Below, piece by piece: positions 11,406 through 23,514 of a stretch of DNA of 64,000 nucleotides. The DNA lies in NCBI GenBank assembly GCA_013115145.1, contig JAAPAO010000106.1, positions 1 through 64,000 on the forward strand. The letters run 5' to 3'. A program made the position numbers and the translations under genes. The notes under the pieces are model-generated. The model worked only from the letters and a program-made list of their open reading frames with translations, had not been told where the DNA came from and searched no databases. The DNA comes from Perkinsus chesapeaki. Its lineage: Eukaryota > Perkinsozoa > Perkinsida > Perkinsidae. Numbering within the stretch: the stretch's first letter is position 1; every line of letters begins with the position of its first letter.

Positions 11406-14400
11406 ATGGCTACAATTGGTAATGAATCTCTCCTTCTCCAGCGGGAGTCTGGTATGCTACGCCCTCATAGAGTTATTGGTGTAGTATGTGGCCCACAAAG
11501 GGCATCAGTAACTAAGGTTGGATCACAAACCTTTATTACTGCTGTTACACACAAGTCGTGGCAGGTAAACCGGGTATTATTAAGCATTAGAAGTATTGGA
11601 AATCCGATTAGGTTTATGATACAGAAAGTCTCGATATAAGATATATTCAACCAATAAGAGAGGAGACTGTAAGTTGTATAACATCCATTGGTGACACTAC
11701 AATAGCTGGTTACGGTAATGGAAAGATAGCTGTATGGCATAAGATGATACCTATTGTAACGATGACTAAGGATGGACATAGAGGCACTGTTGAGTAGTAT
11801 AGGGTAGAGGGCAATACGGTTAATAACAATAATGATTTCGTCCGCTATTACGGTTTTAACCTCCTCTGGACATCCTCCTTTTATAGGTCATTATTCCTAC
11901 TTGGTAGTACATTCCTACTAAGTGTAGGAGCTAACGGTAATGAAGTATTATTATGGACACTACCATCATCATTGACCAAACCCGGTGGTGAAATTGATGG
12001 TCCTATTAGACTTAATATTGGTTTTGAGCTCACAGCAGCTACACACATACCTACATATCTTAACAAGATGCTAATAGCTGGTCGAGGGGGCGAACTTGAG
12101 CTTCGGAATTTGAAGACTCGTCGAAAAATACACACTTTTGGGTGTCTGTCTAATGACTCTGCTATAACAGCATTATCACCCTCGCCAGCTCTCGATGTTG
12201 CTGCTATAGGCTTCCAAAGCGGCCGTATATGCCTTATAAACTGCAGGACTGATGAGCTGTTATTTACCCTATCAACAACTGAGAGTAGGGCATCTGGCTC
12301 TATCACTGGTCTTACTTTCCGTACTGATAATGGCGATCATAATGGGGTACTGATATCGAGTACATCTGACGGTGATGTATTTATATGGGACTTGACCGAG
12401 AAGCTACTACACAGCTCTATAAAGCATGCTCATGATGGTAGTATAACAACTTTAACAGCTTTATCTGGCGAACCGCTTGTTGTTACTACTGGAGTTGATA
12501 ACACTATGTGTGTGTGGATATTTGATAAACCTGATGGTAGTCTAAGGTTGTTACGTCAACGTAAAGGAGCTAGTGAGCCTATTAAACACATTGAGATGTA
12601 TGGTAATGATCCTACTAATAATGCCGAATCAAATGATTTACTTATTACCTCTGGTAGTAGGGTTGGTAAAATAAGTCTCATTCAGCAGAAACAGAATAAG
12701 ATATGGAGTATGTCGAATATATCGAAAGCAACAGCAGGTCTAGGATCCAGGATGAAGTGGAGAAGGCCGACTGATGGTAATGGTGAGCTGGGCGAAATCG
12801 TGTCAATAGCTGGTACAAGAATACGCCAATATGACTGGCCGAATGTTATCACTGCTAATAAGGGATCTACCAACGCTACTGTGTGGAGTGGATATCAACA
12901 GGCATTAGTAAATCGTCAATTAGATGTACCAGATAATAAATCACAAGTTGTTAAAGTGGCTGTCAGCCCTTGTGGTAACTTTGCCTGTGTTGGGCTTAAG
13001 AATGGTGAAGTCCATCGATTTAACCTACAGAGCTGTCTTTATAGGGGATTGGTAACAAAGCATGAGAATGCTGGTGAGGTAGCGATCTTGGAGTTCTTAT
13101 CATCGACTAGTATATTATCGGCATCATCGACCTCACGTGACCTACGTATTACTACATTCGGATCTGGTATGAAATCGACACCTAAGTTGAGAAGTATATC
13201 TTTGCCGGAAGGAAACGGTACAATACAGTGTGCTGCTGTCAATGGGCCACTTGTAGCAGTTGCTCTGAATAAAGGGGAAGGAGTATTGGTCGTGGATATG
13301 GATTCGGGTAGGGTCGTGAGACGTATGGATGAGCTTAAGGGTGGTGTTACTGCTATGGGATGGTCACATAGTGGACAGCTGCTTACTGTTGCCGATTCTG
13401 ATGCAAAAATGGTAATATATGATCTACCAACAGCAAGTGTAGTTGATAGAGTCATATTTACTTCACCTGTTATGGCGCTATGCTGGAGTAATGGTGATGC
13501 ATTCCTTATCACTAGTCACCCACACACGGCGAAGTACGGTGCAATGCATATATGGACTAATACCAAACTATTAGGACATGATTCGGATAATAATAACGGC
13601 ATGCTTACAGTCCCTAAGGTGTATGTACCAATAGATGAGCCTATAAGGGAGGGGGATGAGGAAGACCGTGCTGATGATGATGATAATGTTCAGGAGGAGC
13701 CCTCAGCAGTCCTTAATAAAGCTGTATCGTACACCCCACAGAGTAGAGGAGCAATAACACTATCGAATGTACCGAGAACAAGTTGGCAATATGCCCTTCG
13801 ACTTGATGAGATTAAAGAACGTAATAAGCCTGTCGCAGCACCTAAGAAGCCAGAGAGTGCTCCTTTTTTCCTGCCGACTGTGTATGATGGCTCAAAGCCT
13901 TTATTCGCGCCATTGCAAGCATCTAAGGGTGAAGGAGACGAGAAGGAAGAGCCTGAAAAGAAACGGATGAAGTTTGATGATAGTGTTGATTTTGACTCAA
14001 CTCTGGACTCGGAGTTTGAAAGGGATATTGCTGCGAGGGACTGGGAGGCTGCTATGGAGTATCTTAAAAAGCAAACAGCAAGTGGACTTCATTTGTGTAT
14101 AAGTGAAATAAGAGATGATAACTTACGGTACGCTGTAGAGTACTTTGAAGCCATGGCGTCTACAGGGAAGGATTATGATCTAGTGCAGGTGATGGAGGAA
14201 TAAAGCATTCAATGGTTAACTGATTGATCATCTTCAGGTGCAGCTGTCTCTGTTCCTTAAGTTCCATGCTGAGACATTGCTAGAATCAACTGATGAGGAG
14301 CTACGAAACGCTGTTAAGCAGCTTAGTAATAGATTGACAAGCAACTTCAAGGTAAGATGATAATTATAATAGTATATAGTTATATTGTTATTCAGGGGTT

Positions 14401-14479
14401 CGATAAGGATTGCAGTAGACTGGAATGCCTGGTACGGTTGTTATCAGGGACACAGATGGTAGCTATGGCTGGACAATAA
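11406..14479 (+). CDS. UTP21: UTP21/WDR36, WD40 protein of the SSU processome
   Basis: Five exons (11406-11564, 11612-11793, 11887-14188, 14238-14351, 14396-14479) give 946 aa, close to yeast Utp21 and human WDR36. The body consists of WD-type repeats forming two beta-propellers (for example DGDVFIWDL, NTMCVWIF, GKIAVWHK). The C-terminal Utp21 domain is recognisable: PFFLPTVYDGS, a DSTLDSEFERD stretch, then WEAAMEYLKK, LRYAVEYFEAM and VQLSLFLKFHAETLL. UTP21 acts with the U3 snoRNP in nucleolar 18S rRNA processing. Introns are 47, 93, 49 and 44 nt. The frame is continuous across all junctions. Family assignment rests on the C-terminal domain and on length; confidence is high. Confidence 0.92.
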
Positions 14480-14590
14480 CACTGTTATACTACTACAACA
14501 ACAACGTCAATAACGTATTACTTATTTCCTTTACCATTTAATTGATATGTTGAGTTCAGTTTATATTAATAATAGTATTATCTGGGAGAT

Positions 14591-17500
14591 ATGTCGGAGG
14601 GTCGACCACATTCGAGAGGGTTTAATACGACCGGTGGAGGTTTACGGCAAGCCCCGCCACCGCAGGTAGGTAGCAGTCCGGGGGAAAGGAGAGGGAGCCG
14701 TTCAACAACAAGACTGAGTAATGACTGGGTTGTTGATTGATCATTCTGGTTAATAATAGGTGATATGTACTCTACTGGTGGCTCATCATCTAGTGGTAGA
14801 CCAGGCAGTCAAAGGGGGAGTACACCGTCACGTGGTAGTATAATACAACAACACCTACCAGGTAAATATGTACCATATATTCTTTCGCCCTCAAGGGCAC
14901 TGATTTTGGTAGTAAAGAAAATGACTTCCGCAGATAAGGACATCATTATTAGTGAAATTGTTAAAGATTTCTGAAATGTATGGATTCACTTGAACTTTGT
15001 CTAGGCTCACGCTCTGGGCTGGCCACTGGTTACTTGGGAGGAGTGGCGATGATGCCTCCTATGGTAAAGTGATGATAGACAGCGGCGGCTGCAGTAGGTG
15101 GGGAGTTGTTGTTGTGTATCAGGGACATGTAAAAGTAGTAGACAGACCAGTAACACAACAAGGCCTATCGGCAGCGGGGTCGATGGCAACTGGTGGGGGT
15201 ATAAGGCCTGGGACTGGTAGACAAGTACTGGATAAAAACTATTATAAAGCACAATTAAGAAACAAAATGTAAAAAATAATAAAGTTGATATTACTGATGT
15301 TTTTCACGGTAGCAATGAACTGACTTTGGAGATAACAAGATTTAACACCGAAATGGGACATATCGCCAAGGAGGCACAGTCTTATAAGCAATACGAGAAA
15401 CGTTATCACTCCCTACTAGCAGAGGTAATGATCAATACTACTACTATAAGGCATAGGATATATAGGTTAAAGCGCTAGAAGGGGACCTTGCTGATTATAA
15501 CTTGGCGTTGGATAAACAAAGGGTTAAAGTTAGACCGGAAGAGGTGGAGAGGCAGTAAGAGTTATATTACAGTATCTTAATTACTATGGTGAAGGTATAT
15601 CGATATTAAACAGAGGAATGCATTCGCTAGAGAACAGATTGATAATATCTTTCTTGAAAAGAAAGAGTGTGAGGAGGGTATAGCTCGACTGGAGTATGAA
15701 CTGAATGTAAACAACAACAGACAGAATAAGTCTAGTACCAAAGGGTTAATAGGAAAATCAAAAACATATTGAAGAGCAGTTGACAAGGTTAACAGATAAA
15801 CAAAAAGAGGAATATAGGAAGCTTATGGAGGAGCAGGACAAGATAAAGTATCAAGTCGTCATATATTATTGTCATGCATGATTGCATCAGTAACGCGAGT
15901 CATGAACTAGAGTCCACAATGGGACCAATGAGACAGAGGTAAATGTCATACACCTAAAGAGATAACAGTTATTAAAACAGACTTGCAACAACTACTGAAA
16001 GGCTCCATATGGACCCATCGAGACGCCGAATGTTGGCTCTTTCTAAAGCCAGAGGTGACGGCAATAATACCAGATTAGTAACAATTATATGATAATAGAC
16101 GAACTGTTTGAACGTAAACAAGAGCTTACTGAGGAGTTAGAAAAGATAAGCCTGCCTCTGCCGAAACAGCGGGAGATGCTTATAGAGAAGATTAAGGAGG
16201 AGAATAGTGAAATGGTGCCGCCGATGGCTAATATTCGGTCAATGCCACTTCTTGCATGCTGATAGGTTGAATTAGAAAGGAAATATGAGGAAATGAAAGA
16301 AGCATTAGAACGTTTCCGACGAAACGCTGCGGAGATTTCGGCAGAGTTGAACAAAGGTGTAGGAGATAGCTCACAGTCGGAAGGGGATGAGCAACAACAA
16401 AAGTAAACAGATCTGAATGATAAGTTATGGCAACGGCCTTGAAAGGTATAAATTGCTGTTTGCGAAAGATGCCGAGATGACCACGTTCCTTGGGGAATTC
16501 CCGAAACTGAAAGAAGAAGAATCAAGAAAGATAAGAGACCTCCAGAGCAGCATCAGACAGCTGACTCAACGAATTCATCAAGTCATAAAATAATGAACTT
16601 AGTAGTTTAATTCAAACTACCAGGCCCTTGGTAAAGCAAAGGAATTACCGACTCGGGCCAGATTTGAGGAGATGCAGAGCGATCTCAGTTTCAAAGATCG
16701 ACAGGTTACTGGTGACCTGGAGAGGGAAAAATGTTGACGTTAATAGGTTGAGGCGAGTGAGGCAACTGGGCAAAGGCTCGAAGTTGAACTACAACAGAGG
16801 AGGCAAGAGTTGGATAAAATATCGGACTTGGAGCATAAGGTATGTCAACAGTTAGAATGAGATTGACGTTATACGAGCCAGGTGGAAGAGGAAATCGCAC
16901 AAGCTGAGGAGTCAATGCAAACTTATCAAGATGAAATCGATAATAGATTCTCGTGCATTGATGAGCTACGCGAAGCTAGATTAAGGTAAGTCATGCACAA
17001 GTTGGCATGAGAAGTGTGTTGTGTAAGGGATATGGAGATATTAGCCGAACGAAGGCAAAAGCTGGAACGATCACTCCCAGCTTTGAGGGATACGGTGAGA
17101 CCTGATCCAGCTGATGGTGAACAAAGCAACGAATAGGTGGCGTCGCTACAACTGAAAATGGATGCTAAAAAACAGACGTTGCATGACAACTCAAATCATG
17201 CGGCTTTGGTTCATTTGGAGAACAAATTGAAACATCTAGAGCAGACAAATTATCAACTGGAGAGCTCCATACAGGTAAAGCGGAAGGTCACAAAAAAAGT
17301 TGAAAAAAAGTAACACGGAAAAAGGTCTCGAGTCTTCCAGTGTAACTTGACGACAAGTGAAACATTGAAATATAATAGACTGGCCGAACGGAAATAGTGC
17401 ATGGTAGCCGTTCTATATGCACCATATACTGTAGTTTTCTATAATTAACCTACTTACGGGAATTCGGTTAAAGTCGGGAATGTGTCTCTACCCTTGCTTT

Positions 17501-17694
17501 GTGGCATCGTGCCAGGTGAAACTTATGGAGTCGGATTACCAAGATGAGAATACAGAAGCATTAGAGATTGTTAATAAAATCAACGAGGTTGCTAAAAAGC
17601 AAGTGAGCTAGGCATTTCGTTTCCTATGTCTCGATGTCCCATGTTACCTATCGTATAGGCTCATATATCTATGCCAGTTGGTCGGGCCATGTGA
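14591..17694 (+). CDS. IFT74: IFT74, intraflagellar transport B complex coiled-coil protein
   Basis: Many short exons. The N-terminal part is Gly/Ser/Arg-rich, as in IFT74, followed by the diagnostic segment DRPVTQQGL, then IRPGTGRQVLDKNYYKAQLR. After it come coiled-coil exons including ITRFNTEMGHIAKEA, LEGDLADYNLALDKQRV and NIFLEKKECEEGIARLEYEL, all at the expected order for this family. The C-terminal exon reads MESDYQDENTEALEIVNK. The stop is TGA at 17692-17694 if a last intron (GTGAGC...TATAG) is used, or TAG at 17609-17611 if not. IFT74 pairs with IFT81 to carry tubulin into growing flagella. I placed only the span; at least a dozen introns are present and not every boundary was fixed. 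Confidence 0.88.
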
Positions 17695-18012
17695 AACCCT
17701 GTCAATCTAATCATTACAGCAATACAATGCTTGTTGAGTTAGTTTTGATGAGGAAGTGTGGGGGCATATTGTGACACCAAGTTTGCCGAATAAAACAATT
17801 ACTGTTATTAACGTTTAAGAGGTAAATGGTAGTTGATCGCGGACCAGTAGAGGTCATGTGCAAGGGCAATCCAAGGAGAACTAAATATCGAGATAATTAC
17901 TTCATTGACGATACTGTTGTGCTTCACTCGTCAACGCGATACCTCTTTAAGACATACAAATAACATTAACATCACCTTTATGCAACTTCGCCGTTGGACA
18001 ATGCAAAATGTA
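17695..18012. other. Intergenic, nothing supported
   Basis: About 320 bases between convergent 3' ends. No gene or repeat recognised. Confidence 0.4.
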
Positions 18013-18694
18013 TTATGTGGTAAGATTAACTCCTGCGGTAGCTTGCTCATATATAGAACAGAATTCATCAGCAATTTCCTTGCAGAGACTTGAGGGCCCC
18101 TCATCAACAGCAGCTCCCTCTTTCTTGAGGATCTCAGTTTGTATATTCCTGAATGTGACGGGAAACTCAGTCTCATCAAAGGCTCTCTTGTTGAAGTCTT
18201 TTAAGGGATCATCAATCTTAACGTCATACGATTCACCTTGATGTTCGATCTCTACAATACCATCGATTGTACTGAAAATGATGATCAAACAGTCATGACC
18301 TTTACACCACCGAACCGCACTCACACGGTGTAGTTCTTCCGTGGGCATAGAACAGTCAGTGCTTGTACCCGTTCATCATCTGTGACCTCCAGACTATATC
18401 CCAGACCGGTGAGCTCACCAGAATGTACATAACAATATCTAGACTCTCCCTCTCTCTCATCAATGGGCGTGCATTTTCCCTCCTGAGAGAACAGCGTTAC
18501 GGCTGCATTGATTGAGAATGAATGACCATAAGTCCAGTTTAACACACGCTGATTCATACCCCCTCCTCCGAATCGGATTCGGATTCCGATTCGGGTATTG
18601 TCTCGAGCCGAGGCTGCAGCAGCTTACTATAACCATCAACAGGAATCGTTGATGAAATGAATAGGGCGAACCAAAGAGCGATGAGGCGAGGCAT
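18013..18694 (-). CDS. Small secreted protein, family member D
   Basis: Three exons (18560-18694, 18325-18482, 18013-18271) give 183 aa in frame, with introns of 77 and 53 nt. The protein starts with a clear signal peptide (MPRLIALWFALFISSTIPVDG), followed by an acidic Ser/Glu run (SESESDSEEG). Exon 2 has a Cys (GKCTPID), then RYCYVHSGELTGLGYS, and ends LTVLCP...YTV. Exon 3 has VEIEHQGESYDVKIDDPLKD, a conserved F..AF, and LCKEIADEFCSIYEQA. It shares intron phases and the DPLKDF and C-x-EI-x3-C-x-IY signatures with members A-C and is closest to member E. Likely secreted; function unknown. The frame is intact. Confidence 0.78.
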
Positions 18695-19449
18695 TATTCT
18701 ATTGAGGAGAGCTGACGGCTAGCCATCATTACTAGGATGTCATACAAATCACCGTTGTTTGTGAATGTGCCCCATATGAGCTATAACATAGATAAACCAA
18801 CTTGGTTGGTTGGCGCCGTTGGCTTAACCAACGCTCCTTACCAAACAAGGATACTCACAATGATAAGAACGCCGCAAAGATGAGTAGGAACTTACAGTTG
18901 CTCGTTTTCGCGCGTTGAGATAGGAGGCAAGACAGCGAGATTCAGACCGATCTGGAATTTACCTAGCGCACGAAAATAAAGGTAGATAAGCAGCCAGATA
19001 CTACTTACCACAACTTGGGACTTAATTGCTGAAATTGTGGTCCCCTGCTCTTTCGGGAGACCAGAAGTTATTAATTGCTCGGACAATTCGTCACCTCCAT
19101 TGATCAACTCATAAGCGCTACTTTATTGACAGTCTATCAGTAATTTTATGAGTCATAGAATGATATCAATCTATCTGAGGATTTTTACAGCGCATCAAAT
19201 GGTCTTGCCGAGAACGTTCCTTGATTCCACTAAATGTTTATTGAGCAGGCCAATTCGGACCCGCAATGTGCAAATGCGTCTTGCATTGTCTTTGAGCAGT
19301 AGCTAGGTTTTAGTATGTCTTCATGTTGAATGGTAAATTAAGGGGGTAACCAAAATGAACTACTTTTCAACACAATCCTTTCATTTGAACGACATCAACA
19401 ACCAGGCAATCACCGTTAGTAGTCACTGTAAATACCAGCCGTTACTCAT
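18695..19449. other. Spacer with one family-like fragment
   Basis: The minus strand at about 18892-18970 encodes NLAVLPPISTRENEQL, which resembles a segment (LADLLPIRTLENRQL) found at about 20215-20270 upstream of member E. This looks like duplicated flanking DNA or an untranslated/alternative 5' exon. Nothing else is supported. Confidence 0.35.
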
Positions 19450-20130
19450 TCAGCTATACCTTAATTGACTAGTCGTAAATCCTTCAGTAGCTTGGTTGTA
19501 AATAGAGCATAGCTTATTCATAATCTCTTCGCAAAGACGCATAGGCCCAGAACTAACGCTTACGCCCTTCCCGAGTATCATGGTTTGTAAGGCTTTGAAT
19601 GTATCGACACATCGGCTCTCGAAAGCCTGTTTGTGGAAGTCCTTCAGGGGATCTTCAATTTTGACTTCATACGCCTCGCCTCGGTACTCTATCTCTTCGA
19701 TACCAACAACAGTGCTGAGATGGACAACCAAAATACTTAGAGACACAACGAATAACAACGAATAAGACAGACACCGGTGCTGCTGCTTAAAGCTATCGAT
19801 GACTTTCTCGGTCAGTTAACTTACATTGTGAAGACTATCTCTGGACACAATATGTGTAACACATCTAACTTCTCCGAGATCATCCTAGTATAGCCGAGAC
19901 CGAGCATGCCAAAGGACTGGATGTAACAGTAGCGTTCATCACCTTCTTGTGTTCCCCAAGGCTCACATACTTCTTTCTGATTACAAAGAATCCATATTCC
20001 TTGAAGGAGCGTAAAAGGAACCATTACATACCGTTTCAGTGTGCCTCCTTTTTAACCGTCTTCCGGAGCCTCCTGCATAAGTAACCAAGTACATTACGAG
20101 GAGCAAGCTAGGATTCGCGAAGACTGCCAT
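19450..20130 (-). CDS. Small secreted protein, family member E
   Basis: Three exons (20032-20130, 19825-19976, 19450-19714) give 171 aa in frame; introns are 55 and 110 nt. Exon 1 encodes a signal peptide (MAVFANPSLLLVMYLVTYAGG) and a basic stretch (RRLKRRH). Exon 2 has VCEPWG, ERYCYIQSFGMLGLGYT and ILCPE. Exon 3 has IEYRGEAYEVKIEDPLKDFH, then LCEEIMNKLCSIYNQATEG. Two introns occur at the same phases (0 and 2) as in members A and D. Paralogous to member D, with an intact frame. Function unknown; secretion is inferred from the signal peptide. Confidence 0.78.
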
Positions 20131-20784
20131 TATTCGAATAACACTTCTCGGCGAAAAGTTTTTCCAGTCATCTGTATCGAATACCAAGCAGCAATTAATA
20201 AGAGCATTCCGCGTGGAAAGCTTCAATTGCCGATTTTCGAGCGTTCGGATAGGCAGCAAGTCGGCGAGATGTTCCTTAGGGAAAATTGACGCACGAAGAA
20301 GATAGAGAGCTGACAGAATCGGCAATTCGTCACAGTTCACATCCACGCCGGTTGCAGACTCGATGGGTTCCTCTTTACAGAAATATCCGATCCAAAGCTT
20401 CATCCGCACTCGAAGCCGAATAATTGCTCAACATACGGGCCTCGTCAAGAACGAAACTCCTCAAAAATGGTTCTCAAAACTGTTCAAGTCGTACACGCAG
20501 ACGCTCATGAGAATGTTCACTCGTAACACTTGAGGTAAGCCAGCAAACTGGTTATTCGTGGACCGACCACTGACGGGGAAAGTCGTCACAGCGCTAGTTA
20601 GTATTTACGACTTAAGACTCGGAACTGCGAATGGGTTTAGAATCTGTACGCAATCCAAGATTTATGTTTCAACGAAATAACTTATCAAACTGACATCTTG
20701 ATTGTTGTAGGGTCATTTCGATAGAGCAGCATAAACAACTTGCAGCTCAATGCATGCTACTCTTCGGAGCTAGTCTTAGATGCT
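20131..20784. other. Spacer upstream of member E
   Basis: Contains the LADLLPIRTLENRQL-like coding fragment (minus strand, about 20215-20270) shared with the region upstream of member D, and otherwise nothing supported. Confidence 0.3.
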
Positions 20785-21134
20785 CTATGAACTGGTGGCT
20801 TCTAGGTCTTGAAACTCGATGCCACAATCATCAGTATCCGGCGACTGACAAATAGATACCTCACACGAGCACTTTGTCCCGAATGCACAACCGAACCTGC
20901 CCCCGCAGAGCCAGTTGTGAAACTCCTCACACACACGGTAGGCACCCTGCCCGCAGGGACAGTCGGTATCTTGTAGACACCTTCTTTGGTAACGAGCTGC
21001 ACGAGCAAGCACACAACGAAGAGTACACGAGAGAACCTGTGATGAAAATATATTAAGCTGTAGAAATCAAACAGAGAAAACCGAAATTACGGAGCTCAGA
21101 TCCCGAGCTTCGGATACCACAACGCATACCTCAT
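20785..21134 (-). CDS. Small cysteine-rich secreted protein (frame uncertain)
   Basis: A minus-strand frame from about 20975 to 20785 encodes a Cys-rich domain: CLQDTDCPCGQGAYRVC, then WLCGGRFGCAFGTKCSC, ending VSICQSPDTDDCG, ten Cys in about 55 residues. Upstream, an ATGAG joined across a 92-nt intron (21037-21129, ends GT..AG) to 21036 would give a signal peptide, MRFSRVLFVVCLLVQLV, but in a different frame from the Cys-rich part. Either a small unrecognised intron or an indel separates them. Cysteine-rich secreted proteins are often disulfide-stabilised; I do not recognise the family and assign no function. Confidence 0.45.
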
Positions 21135-21819
21135 ATTCCCGCGAGATATTCCTATATGGTAGATCTGGCTTGACACGATGCTCCTCGCTTTGTCGGATGT
21201 AAATAGATCAATAAACTGGATGGAGAAGTCCTTCTCAGAACTTTCCCAGCTGAGCGCCATTCCGTGGAAGGTCTACCAGACTTGTAGATCTCTTCAGTTG
21301 GACTTCGGTAATAGTTGTCCTTCGCTGGATCAAGCCTCCTCCGATCAACATAGAGCTTACAACATTGATTATAGTTGACGAGTTATTCGATTACATTTCT
21401 ATGACTAACTTAGTCAGACTGAGTTGTGCTATGCAGAGTGTGTCAAGCGTGGCCTTTGTATAAAGTGCTGATATGGCTCAAGGAACCACTCTGTTACTAC
21501 AGATGGAGCGGTAGAATGTCTCTGCATCGTGTGCATTCACCAGTTTTTCAACCTGGCTCCAACCTTTTTCAATTCGTCGGCCTCTCACGCTGGGTCAAGC
21601 AAGTACTACAGAGTTACCACTACTGCAGCCAACCGAAACTCAGGCTACTTCGAAACTGTATTTTCGAGTCTCATGAACACTGTGTTCGTTTACCATACGA
21701 TCATCGGTGATTATAATTGTTACCACCATTTGCAATATAGTACGAAGCAGTCGCTTCTGTGGGCAACGTGAATCTTAGTTAACTCTGATGGTTGACTTGC
21801 ATAACGCAATAGTTTTAGA
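21135..21819. other. Region without a confident gene
   Basis: Open stretches exist on the plus strand around 21.5-21.7 kb (for example NRNSGYFETVFSS), but no consistent splice structure or motif could be established. Confidence 0.3.
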
Positions 21820-22835
21820 TCAAATGAACTTATCCGTCCGATAAGTTATTCCACACAAAAGAGTGACAGGAGTAATTGATGTATAATCCATTCTCAAATC
21901 GTTGTCTAATGGCTTCATCTCATCTTGCAATCTACCCACCATTTTGTGAAACTTATCAAAATGATACCTGTGATGTAGTTGGTCATTCTATCGCTTAACA
22001 CCTACAATGCTTTTCCAGTGTCATTCATAATGTCTCTTGCTATCCCTTTAATATCGGTATGGCCTATAGTCGACTTTTCACCATCTAACTAAAACAGCAT
22101 CACAGTCTAGCTTTTGCTGGCACCCACAACCCTACCACCGCATTGAGCGCCATACTTGTTTGGAATCCTTGATGGATTGCTGGGAGCACCGCCTAGAACA
22201 TGATAGACTATCATTATCAAAATATAATCATATGGTCTAACACTTTAGGGACCCTCATTGCCTCTTCAAAGTGATGTTTCATCTCTGCGCGAATATTCGG
22301 CAAAAGTTGCTGTCGGAGATGTGCCTCATGATGGAGATATCTAATAATAGTAAATCTATTCTTCCGTGAATATGTTGTCTACTCCTCCAGCCGTTTGAGC
22401 TCTGGTGGCGGTTCCCTAAACACCGAACACTAAAGCATATCATTAACAAGATTTCTGCAGCACTTGAAGTATTTCTCGTTCAATTGCCGTATCGCCTTGG
22501 CTACATCCGATGGCACCTCATCTCGTTTAAGCGCCTAATTAGACTTACTATACCATCTACATGCTCACCAATACCCCAAAGTGATCCAGCTTTCTTAATT
22601 CGCTCATTTTGCCTTCGTTAGAGTTGACCTCTTTACTATGTACATGTGCTAATAATGATGGTGGCAAAATGTATGATCCAATCCATTGCTCTATGTTATG
22701 CAGCGATGTCGTTAAGTGTGTTGGAAATAGGTTCATCCAACTAGGAATACAGTTGCTGTTATATCCCTGTGTACGGGTGCTCGTCGAACAAAATGACAAA
22801 GAACAATCTAAAAGTGTCATAACATAACTTATCAT
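21820..22835 (-). CDS. Multi-exon protein of unknown function
   Basis: Consecutive minus-strand exons can be read: one with WMNLFPTHLTTSLHNIEQWI and MSELRKLDHFGVL; a 36-nt intron at a phase-0 junction; ALKRDEVPSDVAKAIRQLNE; then RQQLLPNIRAEMKHHFEEAM; GEKSTIGHTDIKGIARDIMN; and FDKFHKMVGRLQDEMKPLDN before a TGA at 21820-21822. The C-terminal half is predicted helical and charged. The start was not fixed; it may lie upstream of 22835. I do not recognise the family. Confidence 0.42.
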
Positions 22836-23514
22836 GATGATACATTAAATGCTAACAGTAGAACGTATTGTCTATCTTCATGTAGCTCGATACTTCCTAT
22901 ACCGCTCTCTCTGAGAATGTATAAAGAACAGCGGAGTAGGGAACAACAATAGGTATACCTCATCAAAAAATAATTGAGACATTGACCAGATCAACATACC
23001 AATCTGCGCCGCAGTCAATATCATCTGACGCGAATTCATGTGACACACGCCTGGTTTGACACGCACCACAGACGTTGATATCAGTTTAATAAGAAAGTGT
23101 GATGCTGTGGGTTCTATGGAAACCTGTCAAAATTGTGCAATAGTGTGTCAGTCGGTGAGGCTCACTGCAGAGTCATCCGGTGTTGAGAACCCTATCGGTG
23201 GAAGCCCTATAGAAGGTGGTGATTCACTGACATTCCTCGGAGTCTAATTATATATTATTTCAAAGCCAATTAGCAGTATTACTGTCGTAGAGTCATCACC
23301 GATGACTAGTATTATAAGCGATGACAGGTATTTTAAACCATTCACGTATGTCAACATAAGTTATATTCTACTAACATTATTGACTGTAACTCAATGACAT
23401 GCAACCAGCAGCAGCAGTACAACAATAAGAACATCATGAATGGTCATTGTTGTTTATGATGATAATGGTGAGAATATTAACTTTGGTGATTAATGATATA
23501 AACTCTATTTACTA
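22836..23514. other. Spacer, possible 5' exons of the gene to its left
   Basis: A minus-strand stretch at about 22970-23040 (IGMLIWSMSQLFFDE followed by a GTATAC donor) may belong to the 5' part of the preceding gene. Nothing else is supported. Confidence 0.25.

Noticed and set aside
21470-21485. TATGGCTCAAG resembles the 3' end of the dinoflagellate/Perkinsus spliced leader
   Set aside because: Only the last nine bases match; the rest of the leader and the donor GT with Sm site are absent.
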